A stretch of 40,662 bases of DNA, taken from assembly GCA_028281985.1 (NCBI GenBank), contig JANQIU010000136.1:1-40662 (forward strand). The letters are read 5' to 3'. The notes beneath the pieces are model-generated. The model saw only the letters and a list, made by a program, of their open reading frames with translations, was not told the DNA's origin and searched no databases. A program made the translations under genes and the position numbers. Shown here piece by piece: positions 26,335 to 32,683 of the stretch (its first letter is position 1; each line of letters opens with the position of its first letter). The stretch is from Alphaproteobacteria bacterium. Its GTDB lineage: Bacteria; Pseudomonadota; Alphaproteobacteria; DSM-16000; Inquilinaceae.

Positions 26335-27462
26335 CTAGCTCCCAGCCAGGGCCGCCCGCGGCACCAGGGCCCAGAAACGGCCGGTCGACCGCATGCGGCC
26401 CGCACTTTCGCCGGCGGCGTCACCCTCCCCCCAATAAAGATCGCCGCGCACCGGACCGACGATAGCGCTGCCGACGTCTTGGGCCACCACGATCCGGCGC
26501 AGCCTTGGCGCAGCGACATCGGGTGCCGCCACATCCAGCCACAACGGCACGCCAAGGGAGATGTGGTCGCGGTCTACCGCAAGACTGCGCCCCGCCGTCA
26601 GCGGACGGCCGTCGGCACCAAGCGGGGCGCCGCTGTCCAGCACGTCGAAGAAGATGACGTTCGGGTTCTCGTTCATCATTGGCTGCGCCTGGTCGGGATG
26701 GTCGACCAGCCAGCCGCGGATCGCCTGCATCGACATGGCTTCCCGGGCAATCTCGCCGCGGTCGATCAGGACCCGGCCGATCGGCACGTATTCGTGGCCG
26801 TTGCGGCCGGCAAAGCCGACCGCCACCGTCGAGCCGTCGGGCAAGCGCACATAGCCGCTGCCCTGGATCTCCAGGAAGAACGCGTCGATCGGATCGTCGA
26901 CCCAGAGCAGCTCCAGTCCCTGCCCGGCCAGCGCCCCGGCAGCGACCTCCGCCCGGGTAGGCAGCCGCGCGCCGGCGGCAGCTTCCGGCGGCCGGTAGAG
27001 CGGCACGCGATAGCGGGCCGAAGGTCGCCAATCCCCATCCAGCAGGGGCGTGAAGTACCCGGTGAACAAGCCTTCCGGCCCCTCGGGACCGGATTGGGCA
27101 ACGGCGACGGTCAGACTGGTCAACACGCCGCGGAGGCCGATGTCGTCGCCCGGCGCCAGCGCGGCAATGGCGGTGCAGAACGGCCGCCAATCCGCCGCCG
27201 TGGTCCGGATCCCACCGCTGCTCACCGTCGCCTGCGGCGCCAGCGCGGCCAGGGTGTCGCATCCCCGCCGAAGCGCGGGCAGCCCTTGGGCGACCGTATC
27301 GGCCGACCAGCCGGGCAAACGGTCGACGGGCGAAAAAACGGGCGCTGAATCGGGTGTTGTGGCCGTACAGGCAGCGACGGCCAGTGCCGTACCGATCGAC
27401 GCCACCAATCCAACCGACAATTGCCGCAAGCAATGGCGTCGATTTATCCCTAGGATTCTCAT
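26335..27462 (-). CDS. mltA: Membrane-bound lytic murein transglycosylase A (MltA-like)
   Basis: This outer-membrane lipoprotein of about 375 aa cleaves peptidoglycan glycan strands to 1,6-anhydro products. A signal sequence ends in a lipobox-like AVAAC (C32). The MltA domain has GLFTGYFTPLLDG, FFLEIQGSGYVRLPDG, VGFAGRNGHEYVPIGRVLID and MNENPNVIFFD. The C-terminal 3D domain has AQDVGSAIVGPVRGDLYWG, which includes the catalytic Asp of the family. ATG 27462 (MRILGINRR) is preferred over the ORF-track start at 27537 because the signal peptide begins there. It is divergent from the response regulator gene. Confidence 0.92.
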   Translation of the reverse strand: MRILGINRRHCLRQLSVGLVASIGTALAVAACTATTPDSAPVFSPVDRLPGWSADTVAQGLPALRRGCDTLAALAPQATVSSGGIRTTAADWRPFCTAIAALAPGDDIGLRGVLTSLTVAVAQSGPEGPEGLFTGYFTPLLDGDWRPSARYRVPLYRPPEAAAGARLPTRAEVAAGALAGQGLELLWVDDPIDAFFLEIQGSGYVRLPDGSTVAVGFAGRNGHEYVPIGRVLIDRGEIAREAMSMQAIRGWLVDHPDQAQPMMNENPNVIFFDVLDSGAPLGADGRPLTAGRSLAVDRDHISLGVPLWLDVAAPDVAAPRLRRIVVAQDVGSAIVGPVRGDLYWGEGDAAGESAGRMRSTGRFWALVPRAALAGS

Positions 27463-27572
27463 GGTAATAGGTGGTCCTTGCGGGCCGGTAGGGCCTTGAC
27501 CGGCAATGTCCGCGCGGAGACCATCCGCGATCAACAATCCATTTGCATTTTTCTGCCAACTATCCCAACACT

Positions 27573-27584
27573 ATACTAAAGTAT
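27573..27584. promoter_or_regulatory. Palindrome ATACTAAAGTAT upstream of the response regulator
   Basis: ATACT and AGTAT arms flank an AA centre, about 18 nt before the regulator start, in an unusually AT-rich stretch (27541-27592). TATACT at 27572-27577 could also be a -10 element, so the palindrome would overlap the promoter. It is a candidate autoregulatory operator. Confidence 0.35.
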
Positions 27585-27601
27585 CTGGATAAACGGTGCC
27601 C

Positions 27602-28252
27602 ATGAATATCCTGCTCGCCGACGATCATGTCCTGGTTCGAGACACCCTCAAGCTTTACATCGAACGAGCCGAGGAAGGGACGGTTGTGCGCACCGCGGAC
27701 GACCTGGAGGGTGCGCTTGAGATTGCCGCCAGCGGCGTCCCGCTGGACCTGATCATCCTCGACTACCGCATGCCCGGGATGGACGGCCTGGAAGGCATGG
27801 GCCGGATGATGAAGGTGTGCCCCGGCGTGCCGGTGGCGATCCTGTCCGGCATGGCCAACCGGGATGAAGTGCATGAGGCGATTGCCCGGGGCGCCGCCGG
27901 TTTCCTGCCGAAAACGATGGCCCCGCCCGCCCTCCTCGGCGCGGTCAAGCTGATCCTGACCGGCGAACGGTTTCTGCCGGCTTCGTCCTTCGATCCCGAA
28001 GGCGAAGACCACTCCCGGCCGCCGGCCCGCCAGGGCAACGGGCAGGCGAATTCCAAACGGCTGCTGACGCCGCGCGAATCCGACGTGCTTCACCACCTCC
28101 ACCAGGGTAAATCCAACAAGGAAATCGCCCGCGAACTCGACCTGAAGGAAGTCACGGTCAAGCTGCATGTGGGCAGCATCTGCCGCAAGCTGCAGGCAAA
28201 GAATCGGACCCAGGCGGTGCTGCGCGCCATCGACATGGGCTTTGTCGGCTAA
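27602..28252 (+). CDS. NarL/FixJ-type response regulator
   Basis: This DNA-binding two-component regulator is 216 aa. The receiver domain (1-120) has the acidic pair D7/D8 (LLADDH), phospho-acceptor D54 (IILDYRMPGMDG) and Lys104 (GFLPKT). The LuxR-type HTH (about 150-212) reads LTPRESDVLHHLHQGKSNKEIARELDLKEVTVKLHVGSICRKL. ATG 27602 is chosen; an in-frame GTG at 27596 is possible and has GGA at better spacing. No kinase gene is adjacent, so it is an orphan in this window. A convergent Hpt gene lies 24 nt beyond its stop, making a phosphorelay partnership likely but unproven. Confidence 0.92.
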   Translation: MNILLADDHVLVRDTLKLYIERAEEGTVVRTADDLEGALEIAASGVPLDLIILDYRMPGMDGLEGMGRMMKVCPGVPVAILSGMANRDEVHEAIARGAAGFLPKTMAPPALLGAVKLILTGERFLPASSFDPEGEDHSRPPARQGNGQANSKRLLTPRESDVLHHLHQGKSNKEIARELDLKEVTVKLHVGSICRKLQAKNRTQAVLRAIDMGFVG

Positions 28253-28263
28253 CCAGCCGGTCG

Positions 28264-28283
28264 GGGCTGACGTGCGTCAGTCC
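28264..28283. terminator. Hairpin between the convergent regulator and Hpt genes
   Basis: GGGCTGACG and CGTCAGTCC form a near-perfect stem with a tight centre (GTGC loop if the inner pair opens). It overlaps the Hpt stop codon and lies 11 nt past the regulator stop, so it could act in both directions. There is no long U-run. Confidence 0.4.
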
Positions 28284-28660
28284 TTGGGCGAGGAACCGGT
28301 TGCCGCCCCGAGCGACGCGACGGTGGGGACCACGGCGCCTTTGGTCGATGCGGCTGCGTCTTCCATCTCGGCAACCAGGGATGTCAGATCGGCAGATCCG
28401 TCGGCGCCCATCTGCAGCGCCCGGGCCACCGCCTGCAAGCGGCTGGCACCGAAAGTCACCGCAAGACCCTTCAGGCTATGCGCCGCCTCGGCAACGAGGG
28501 GACGATCATCCGTCGACGAGCCGCGACGGATACGGTCGAGATCGGCATCGACCGACGGTCCGAAGCGATTCGCCAGCGCTCCGAGCGCATCCGCGCCCAC
28601 CGCCTGCAGAAGCGCTTCCAGGCGGTCCGTGTCGAGGAGGGGCAGGTCATCGAACGGCAA
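28277..28660 (-). CDS. Hpt-domain phosphotransfer protein
   Basis: This small cytosolic protein of 127 aa is a single histidine phosphotransfer domain with an Ala-rich tail. The phospho-histidine is H61 in VAEAAHSLKGLAVTFGA, an exact Hpt motif. The four-helix arrangement is plausible: DRLEALLQAVG, ALANRFGPSVDADLDRIRRG, the His helix, and QAVARALQMGADG. The only usable start is TTG 28660, with no clear ribosome site; an in-frame stop lies six codons upstream of it. Hpt proteins relay phosphate between receivers, so the convergent response regulator is the natural partner. Confidence 0.82.
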   Translation of the reverse strand: MPFDDLPLLDTDRLEALLQAVGADALGALANRFGPSVDADLDRIRRGSSTDDRPLVAEAAHSLKGLAVTFGASRLQAVARALQMGADGSADLTSLVAEMEDAAASTKGAVVPTVASLGAATGSSPKD

Positions 28661-28805
28661 GTCGGCGAACCGTCGGCGCTACGGGTGCTGGCAGCCCTCA
28701 GCATAGCATCGCTTTGCCCGACGCCAACGCCAGTCCGACGAATCCGCGCCCGACAGTCGACAAAGCCGGAAGACAGGGTCCCCTTGCTGTGGCAGGCTCG
28801 CATAC

Positions 28806-29009
28806 ATGTCCGAACAGCCATCCTCGCCCCGCACCATCGATGTCCGGGGCCGCAATCCCGTCACATCGGCCATCGCCGCGGTGATCATTCTCGTGGTCTG
28901 CATCGTACCGATCTGGGTCATGATCTACGTTTCCGGCCACGAGCGGGCGCCTGAGGTCCCCATCGACGACTGGTTCGGGTGGCCGTCACCGCCGCAGGCC
29001 TCCGACTGA
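28806..29009 (+). CDS. Small single-pass membrane protein, unknown function
   Basis: This 67 aa product has one strong membrane helix (about 20-43, SAIAAVIILVVCIVPIWVMIYV), a short polar N-terminus and an acidic, Trp/Pro-containing C-terminus (PIDDWFGWPSPPQ). Codon third positions are GC-rich like the neighbours and the hydrophobic segment is well formed, which supports coding. The ribosome site is weak. It is followed by hairpins at 29018-29065 and then by the QDDIDALFA protein on the same strand. I do not recognise a family. Confidence 0.6.
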   Translation: MSEQPSSPRTIDVRGRNPVTSAIAAVIILVVCIVPIWVMIYVSGHERAPEVPIDDWFGWPSPPQASD

Positions 29010-29017
29010 GCCCCCGC

Positions 29018-29065
29018 AAGGGTTGCAGGCGCCGTCGCTGCAACCTTAGGTCTTGGTTAAAGACC
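29018..29065 (+). terminator. Two adjacent hairpins between the small membrane gene and the QDDIDALFA gene
   Basis: GGTTGCAG (29021-29028) pairs with CTGCAACC (29038-29045), extendable by AAG/CTT with a bulge. Directly after it GGTCTT (29049-29054) pairs with AAGACC (29060-29065). Alternative termination or a leader switch is possible; there is no U-run. The second hairpin overlaps a degenerate CtrA-like element. Confidence 0.4.
29046..29061. promoter_or_regulatory. Degenerate CtrA-like element
   Basis: TTAG-N7-TTAAA has the CtrA spacing but two mismatches to TTAA-N7-TTAAC. It is 25-40 nt before the start of the QDDIDALFA gene. Taken alone it is weak; it is listed because two exact boxes lie nearby. 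Confidence 0.25.
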
Positions 29066-29085
29066 TTGGCCTATGCTCCCCGGTC

Positions 29086-29751
29086 ATGCCGTTCGAAACC
29101 CCGCCCACCCCGGCCGTCACCAGAGACACGGCTGCCGCTGAAACCGCCGGTCCCGGCGGGGTGGTCGTCCGCCTGCCCGGCTACACGCGGACCTATCGAC
29201 GGCTGGTGCAGGGCACCAACATCAATCCCCAGACCCTCCTGGCCACAGATTATCTGAACCATTTCAACGAAATAGCCATGCTGCTCGATCTGATCCCGGA
29301 GATGCCGGACTGTATCGAGGACGCGCTGGAATGGCAGCCGATCAGTTACGAGGCGCACTTTCGCAACAGCGTGCTGGCCGACCGTCACCTGGCGATCGCC
29401 GCCTACGAGAACGCGCCGGCGGTGTACCGCGACCCGTTCGACGCCACCGTGCGGCAGTTGCATGACCTTGTGCATACCGGCCTGGAACGCATCGTCGCGG
29501 TGATCGGCCGCAACGACTCGGCACTGCTGGCGATCACGGTGCAGTCGGTGTCGCAGAGCCTGCAGCGGCTGATGGACGCCGCCAACGGCATCATCCATGG
29601 CACCGTCGAAACGGTCGATCAATCGGCGATCGACCTGATCCTGGAAACGGCGGCGGTTTCGCCGGGCGAACCGGAAACGCCGGCCCAGATCCCGCCGGCT
29701 GTCGGCCCCGAACCCATGGGCCAGGACGATATCGACGCCCTGTTTGCCTGA
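29086..29751 (+). CDS. Unrecognised helical protein ending in a CheY-binding-like peptide
   Basis: This product is about 221 aa. It has a Pro/Thr/Ala-rich N-terminus (1-30), a helical core (about 45-180) with blocks DYLNHFNEIAMLLDLIPEMPDCIEDALEWQPISYEAHFR and AAYENAPAVYRDPFDATVRQLHDLV, a Pro-rich linker, and the C-terminal tail MGQDDIDALFA. The tail resembles the CheY-binding peptide at the FliM N-terminus (SQxEIDALL) and the CheZ C-terminus (QDQVDDLL). The core lacks the QDxxGQ catalytic block of CheZ. Role inference: docking to a CheY-like receiver. ATG 29086 is chosen because the ORF-track start at 29053 is TTG; no good ribosome site is visible for either. Confidence 0.8.
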   Translation: MPFETPPTPAVTRDTAAAETAGPGGVVVRLPGYTRTYRRLVQGTNINPQTLLATDYLNHFNEIAMLLDLIPEMPDCIEDALEWQPISYEAHFRNSVLADRHLAIAAYENAPAVYRDPFDATVRQLHDLVHTGLERIVAVIGRNDSALLAITVQSVSQSLQRLMDAANGIIHGTVETVDQSAIDLILETAAVSPGEPETPAQIPPAVGPEPMGQDDIDALFA

Positions 29752-29787
29752 GGCTGGTTGCCGAGCGGGCACCAACACCGGCAAATC

Positions 29788-29803
29788 TTAACGATTACTT
29801 AAC
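29788..29803 (+). promoter_or_regulatory. Exact CtrA box
   Basis: TTAACGATTACTTAAC fits TTAA-N7-TTAAC exactly. A third TTAA half-site follows at 29809-29812. It lies 40 nt upstream of the -35 element of a strong promoter (29843-29871). CtrA is the alphaproteobacterial cell-cycle and motility regulator; control of the small gene downstream is inferred. Confidence 0.7.
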
Positions 29804-29842
29804 CAATATTAAGCGTCCGAAACCCAGCGCAATCGATAATCA

Positions 29843-29871
29843 TTGAAAACGCGCGCTGGAGTACATATACT
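29843..29871 (+). promoter_or_regulatory. Near-consensus sigma-70-type promoter
   Basis: TTGAAA and TATACT are separated by exactly 17 nt, the best promoter match I found in the window. Transcription should start around 29877-29880, which coincides with the ATG at 29878. The transcript would therefore be leaderless, or a short RNA. Confidence 0.7.
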
Positions 29872-29877
29872 TGTAGT

Positions 29878-30084
29878 ATGGCTCTCGCACCTCCAGTGAC
29901 AGTGCCGCTGCCAGTCGCGGCCTACGCCCCGGCGCAAACCGTTTCCAAGATCGCGCGGGGCCCCCAGCACGCCAAGACGGATACCGTCACGGCGGTGGAC
30001 CCGGTCGGGAAGACCGAGGCGTCTGGCCGGTCCAAGCAGCAGCACCATCAGCACCGCGGCCTGAACCTCGACATCATCGTTTGA
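29878..30084 (+). CDS. Small protein, probably translated from a leaderless mRNA
   Basis: This 68 aa product has a hydrophobic, Pro/Val-rich N-terminus (MALAPPVTVPLPVAAYAPAQ), a basic middle (SGRSKQQHHQHRG) and the C-terminal end GLNLDIIV. It does not look like a signal peptide or a membrane helix. Codon third positions are GC-rich, as in real genes here. No Shine-Dalgarno precedes the ATG, and the upstream promoter places the start site at the ATG itself. I do not recognise a family. The antisense ORF 29809-30054 is less plausible. A non-coding RNA remains possible. Confidence 0.5.
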   Translation: MALAPPVTVPLPVAAYAPAQTVSKIARGPQHAKTDTVTAVDPVGKTEASGRSKQQHHQHRGLNLDIIV

Positions 30085-30115
30085 TCGGCATCACCGTCTG
30101 ACCGGCATCACGGTC
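30082..30115 (+). repeat. Tandem 17 bp repeat
   Basis: TGATCGGCATCACCGTC is followed at once by TGACCGGCATCACGGTC, two mismatches apart. The first copy begins with the stop codon of the small gene. A third unit starts as TGAGCGG and then diverges. Confidence 0.6.
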
Positions 30116-30140
30116 TGAGCGGCCGTCGCCCCAGCACGGG

Positions 30141-31262
30141 TCAGGACGCGTCGCTGCCGCTGGGCGGGGCCAGATCCTGAAGCTTGCGCAGCAGGAATTC
30201 CGTGTCGTCGGTCTCCTGGCCCTCGCTCTGGGTCAGGATCCGCTCCAGCATGGTCCGGGCGAAACGATGCCGGTCATAGTCGGCACCGCCGAAATCGGTT
30301 TCTTCCGCCACGTCGACCGCCGTCCGGAACGCGGCGAACAGCCCCTCCGGCAGGCTCGCCTTGGCATACAGCGACTTGAAGCCCAAACCGCCGGAATCGT
30401 GGATCAGCACCCCGGCATTCATCGGCGGGATACCGGCCAGTCGTGCCAAGGCGAATTCGAAGAACTTGACGTCGCCCATGCACAGGGACCGCAGGATGAG
30501 CGACGGCGACAGACGGCCGCCCTTGGCCAACTGGTCGACCAGGCTGGACAGCCGGTCGTCGTCGTCGATGCCGTCGGCCAGGCCCATGGTCGCGCGCTCT
30601 CGCGCCGCCAGCAGCAGGTCCGTTGCGGTGTTGGCCGACAGGTCGTGCTTGGCCATCAGGTGATCGCGCAGGCTGTCGGAGGCCCGGGCGACCAGCCTTT
30701 CAGCGACAGTCAGCGGCAGTGATGCCCGTTCGACCAGCGGTTTCTGGATCGCCTCCATCTCACCGAACCGGTCGACGACGCGGTTCAGGGTGGAGTCGCT
30801 GATCGCCGCGCTGGGGTTGCCGACGAGGACTTCCACCACCTCGGGATTGTCGGTGTCGACCAAGGCGTCGGAGACCGAGCCGGACAGACCGTCGCGCCGG
30901 GCCACGGCCCGTTGCTTTCCCTCCGCCGTCGTCCTAACGATGTCGATAAGGTCGGTGTCGGTCAGGACCTCGGAAAACTCCAGGATCGGCAGCGCCACCT
31001 CGTCGATGTCCTGGGCAAGGCGCAGCGCGACATCGTGCGGCAGTTGCTTGGACGTCTTTACGCTCGCGGACAGCGCCTCGCGCACGGTTCTTGAGGCATC
31101 CTGTGCCATCGCCCGCACGATCTCTTCCGCCAGACGGCGCTCGCCGTCGCTCAACTCGGCATCGATGTTGCGGGCGATCTTTGTCGCAACGGCTGCCCGG
31201 GTGTCTGCGGAAGGATCGGAAAGCAGTCGTTCGACGTCTGCGTGCGAAAGATCGGAGGTCAT
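30141..31262 (-). CDS. DUF2336-family protein
   Basis: This 373 aa cytosolic protein is built of repeated helical pairs, as expected for DUF2336 (HEAT-like in appearance). Typical blocks are DVERLLSDPSADTRAAVATKIAR, VREALSASVKTSKQLPHDVALRLAQDID, GNPSAAISDSTLNRVVDRF and SLCMGDVKFFEFALARLAGIP. The ORF track starts at 31328; ATG 31262 (MTSDLSHADV) is preferred because it has GGAG 6 nt upstream and begins the family region. DUF2336 is largely restricted to alphaproteobacteria and has no assigned reaction. An exact CtrA box lies about 82-97 nt upstream. Confidence 0.88.
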   Translation of the reverse strand: MTSDLSHADVERLLSDPSADTRAAVATKIARNIDAELSDGERRLAEEIVRAMAQDASRTVREALSASVKTSKQLPHDVALRLAQDIDEVALPILEFSEVLTDTDLIDIVRTTAEGKQRAVARRDGLSGSVSDALVDTDNPEVVEVLVGNPSAAISDSTLNRVVDRFGEMEAIQKPLVERASLPLTVAERLVARASDSLRDHLMAKHDLSANTATDLLLAARERATMGLADGIDDDDRLSSLVDQLAKGGRLSPSLILRSLCMGDVKFFEFALARLAGIPPMNAGVLIHDSGGLGFKSLYAKASLPEGLFAAFRTAVDVAEETDFGGADYDRHRFARTMLERILTQSEGQETDDTEFLLRKLQDLAPPSGSDAS

Positions 31263-31343
31263 GTTGCTCCGGGTCCACTCCGGGATAAACGGCCTTGCGC
31301 CCGCATAAAGCTGCAGGCGGAGCGGCATCGTGCCGGGCCGCTG

Positions 31344-31359
31344 GTTAAGGTGGGCTTAA
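31344..31359 (-). promoter_or_regulatory. Exact CtrA box upstream of the DUF2336 gene
   Basis: Read on the minus strand, TTAAGCCCACCTTAAC matches TTAA-N7-TTAAC exactly. It is about 82-97 nt before the DUF2336 start and 103 nt before the divergent cytochrome start, so either gene could be controlled. The DUF2336 gene is on the box's strand. Confidence 0.65.
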
Positions 31360-31461
31360 GCACGGCTCTTGGCGATCGTCAATCGTTAGGTAGTGATGCG
31401 AAGTGAGGAAAACACAGCGGTTTGTCTTGAAGATGGCAGAACGCCGCGTACTGGCAGATCG

Positions 31462-31872
31462 ATGAGCCTATGCACGGTCGGCCACGTTCACCGCTTTGTC
31501 GTCGGCCTGGCCCTGTTGCTTGCAATAGCAGGTTGCGGCCCGGGGACGCCGTCCGATCCCCTGGCCGCCCGCGGTCAGGAGGTGTTTGCCCGCTGTGTCG
31601 CCTGTCACGCCGCCGACCGCCCGCTGACCAAGGTGGGACCGCACCTGGTGGGCGTGTTCGGCCGGACTGCCGGTTCGCTGGACGGGTTTCCGTACTCCGA
31701 CGCATTGATGGCCTCGGGCCTGGTGTGGGACGACGCGACGCTGGCGGCTTTCCTGCACAATCCTCGGGAATTGGTGCCGGGCAACCGCATGGCCTTTGTC
31801 GGCCTGCGGGACGATGCCGACATCGACGCTGTGATCGCCTATCTGCGAGCGGTGTCCGACCCGGCGGAATAG
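31462..31872 (+). CDS. Lipoprotein-type class I cytochrome c
   Basis: This 136 aa haem protein is secreted and probably lipid-anchored. The N-terminal hydrophobic segment ends in LAIAGC (lipobox, C25). The haem motif is CVACH (C45, C48, H49), and M110 in PGNRMAF is the likely axial Met. The blocks KVGPHLVGVFGRTAG and FLHNPRELVPGNRMAF are typical of c2/c550-type cytochromes. It should carry electrons at the periplasmic face. ATG 31462 is chosen because it starts the signal peptide; the ORF-track start at 31393 is GTG. It is divergent from DUF2336 and convergent with the next gene. Confidence 0.9.
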   Translation: MSLCTVGHVHRFVVGLALLLAIAGCGPGTPSDPLAARGQEVFARCVACHAADRPLTKVGPHLVGVFGRTAGSLDGFPYSDALMASGLVWDDATLAAFLHNPRELVPGNRMAFVGLRDDADIDAVIAYLRAVSDPAE

Positions 31873-31905
31873 GGTCGCCGGAACCGCCGGATCAGGCGGC
31901 CGCCA

Positions 31906-32634
31906 TCAGGCCCGGCGCCGCCGGGCCGCGGGCAACGCCGATGCGATCGCATCGACCTGGTGGCCCAGGTGAATGGCCAGACTGGACGGGATCTCCAGGG
32001 CCTCGTCTTCCCACGGGTCGGCTTCCGGACACGCTTCGGCATGCCGGGCCACGACCCGGTCGCGCTCGATCAGCAGGCTTTCGATCTGCGGCCGGAACAT
32101 GCGCAGCAGGTTGGTGATCCACACATTCACCGCCCAGGAAGGGTGGGTCTGGTCGATCTCGAACCGGTGCAGCAGGCCGATCAGCCGAACCGCCGGCAGG
32201 CGGTTTTCCCCGGTCACCCAGCGGTTGGTGGTGAACAGCCGGACCGGCTGGCCCACGGCATCGACCCCGATGCCGATGAGATGGCAAAGCGGCGGCTCCT
32301 GCAGCCCGTCGGTCAACAGGTCATGCGCCGACTCCGCGCCCTGCTCCTCCAGTTCAGGCAGGCGCAGGAAGGTGTGGAAATGGCCTTGGATCTCCGGCCA
32401 GGCGACGGTCATCGGATGATCATGAAAGTAGTACTGCGAGAAGTACTCGGCGTCGTAGACATCGCCATCAGGATAGTGCCGCCACGGCGCCGCGCCCGGC
32501 TCGCCGGCGATCATCTCCCGCAGGATCGTCGACTGCGATTTCGCCAGCAGGCGATGCACGTTCATGACGGCAGCGGCCGCGGCCTGCATCCCCTTCAGCG
32601 TATCCCAGGACAGGCTGGACAGGTCGGCGGTCAT
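31906..32634 (-). CDS. Conserved-looking hypothetical protein
   Basis: I do not recognise this 242 aa soluble protein with confidence. A helical N-terminus (MNVHRLLAKSQSTILREMI) is followed by a region rich in His, Tyr and Trp: YDAEYFSQYYFHDHP and EIQGHFHTFLRLPE. The middle has RLFTTNRWVTGENRL and WAVNVWITNLLRMFRPQIESLLIERD. The His clusters could bind metal, but no known catalytic pattern is visible. It begins 49 nt after the UspA-family gene and is probably the last gene of the TRAP operon. Confidence 0.78.
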   Translation of the reverse strand: MTADLSSLSWDTLKGMQAAAAAVMNVHRLLAKSQSTILREMIAGEPGAAPWRHYPDGDVYDAEYFSQYYFHDHPMTVAWPEIQGHFHTFLRLPELEEQGAESAHDLLTDGLQEPPLCHLIGIGVDAVGQPVRLFTTNRWVTGENRLPAVRLIGLLHRFEIDQTHPSWAVNVWITNLLRMFRPQIESLLIERDRVVARHAEACPEADPWEDEALEIPSSLAIHLGHQVDAIASALPAARRRRA

Positions 32635-32683
32635 CGACGGCCGGTCCGCCCGCAGGTCATGTCGCGGTTCGGGTCGCCGTAGA

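Noticed and set aside
29018-29065. tRNA or other structured RNA gene
   Set aside because: Two hairpins alone do not give a cloverleaf, and no anticodon arm or CCA-proximal acceptor stem can be formed.
29809-30054. 81-codon minus-strand ORF opposite the small leaderless gene
   Set aside because: It runs through the CtrA half-site and promoter region, and its composition is shadow-like. The plus-strand ORF has the promoter.
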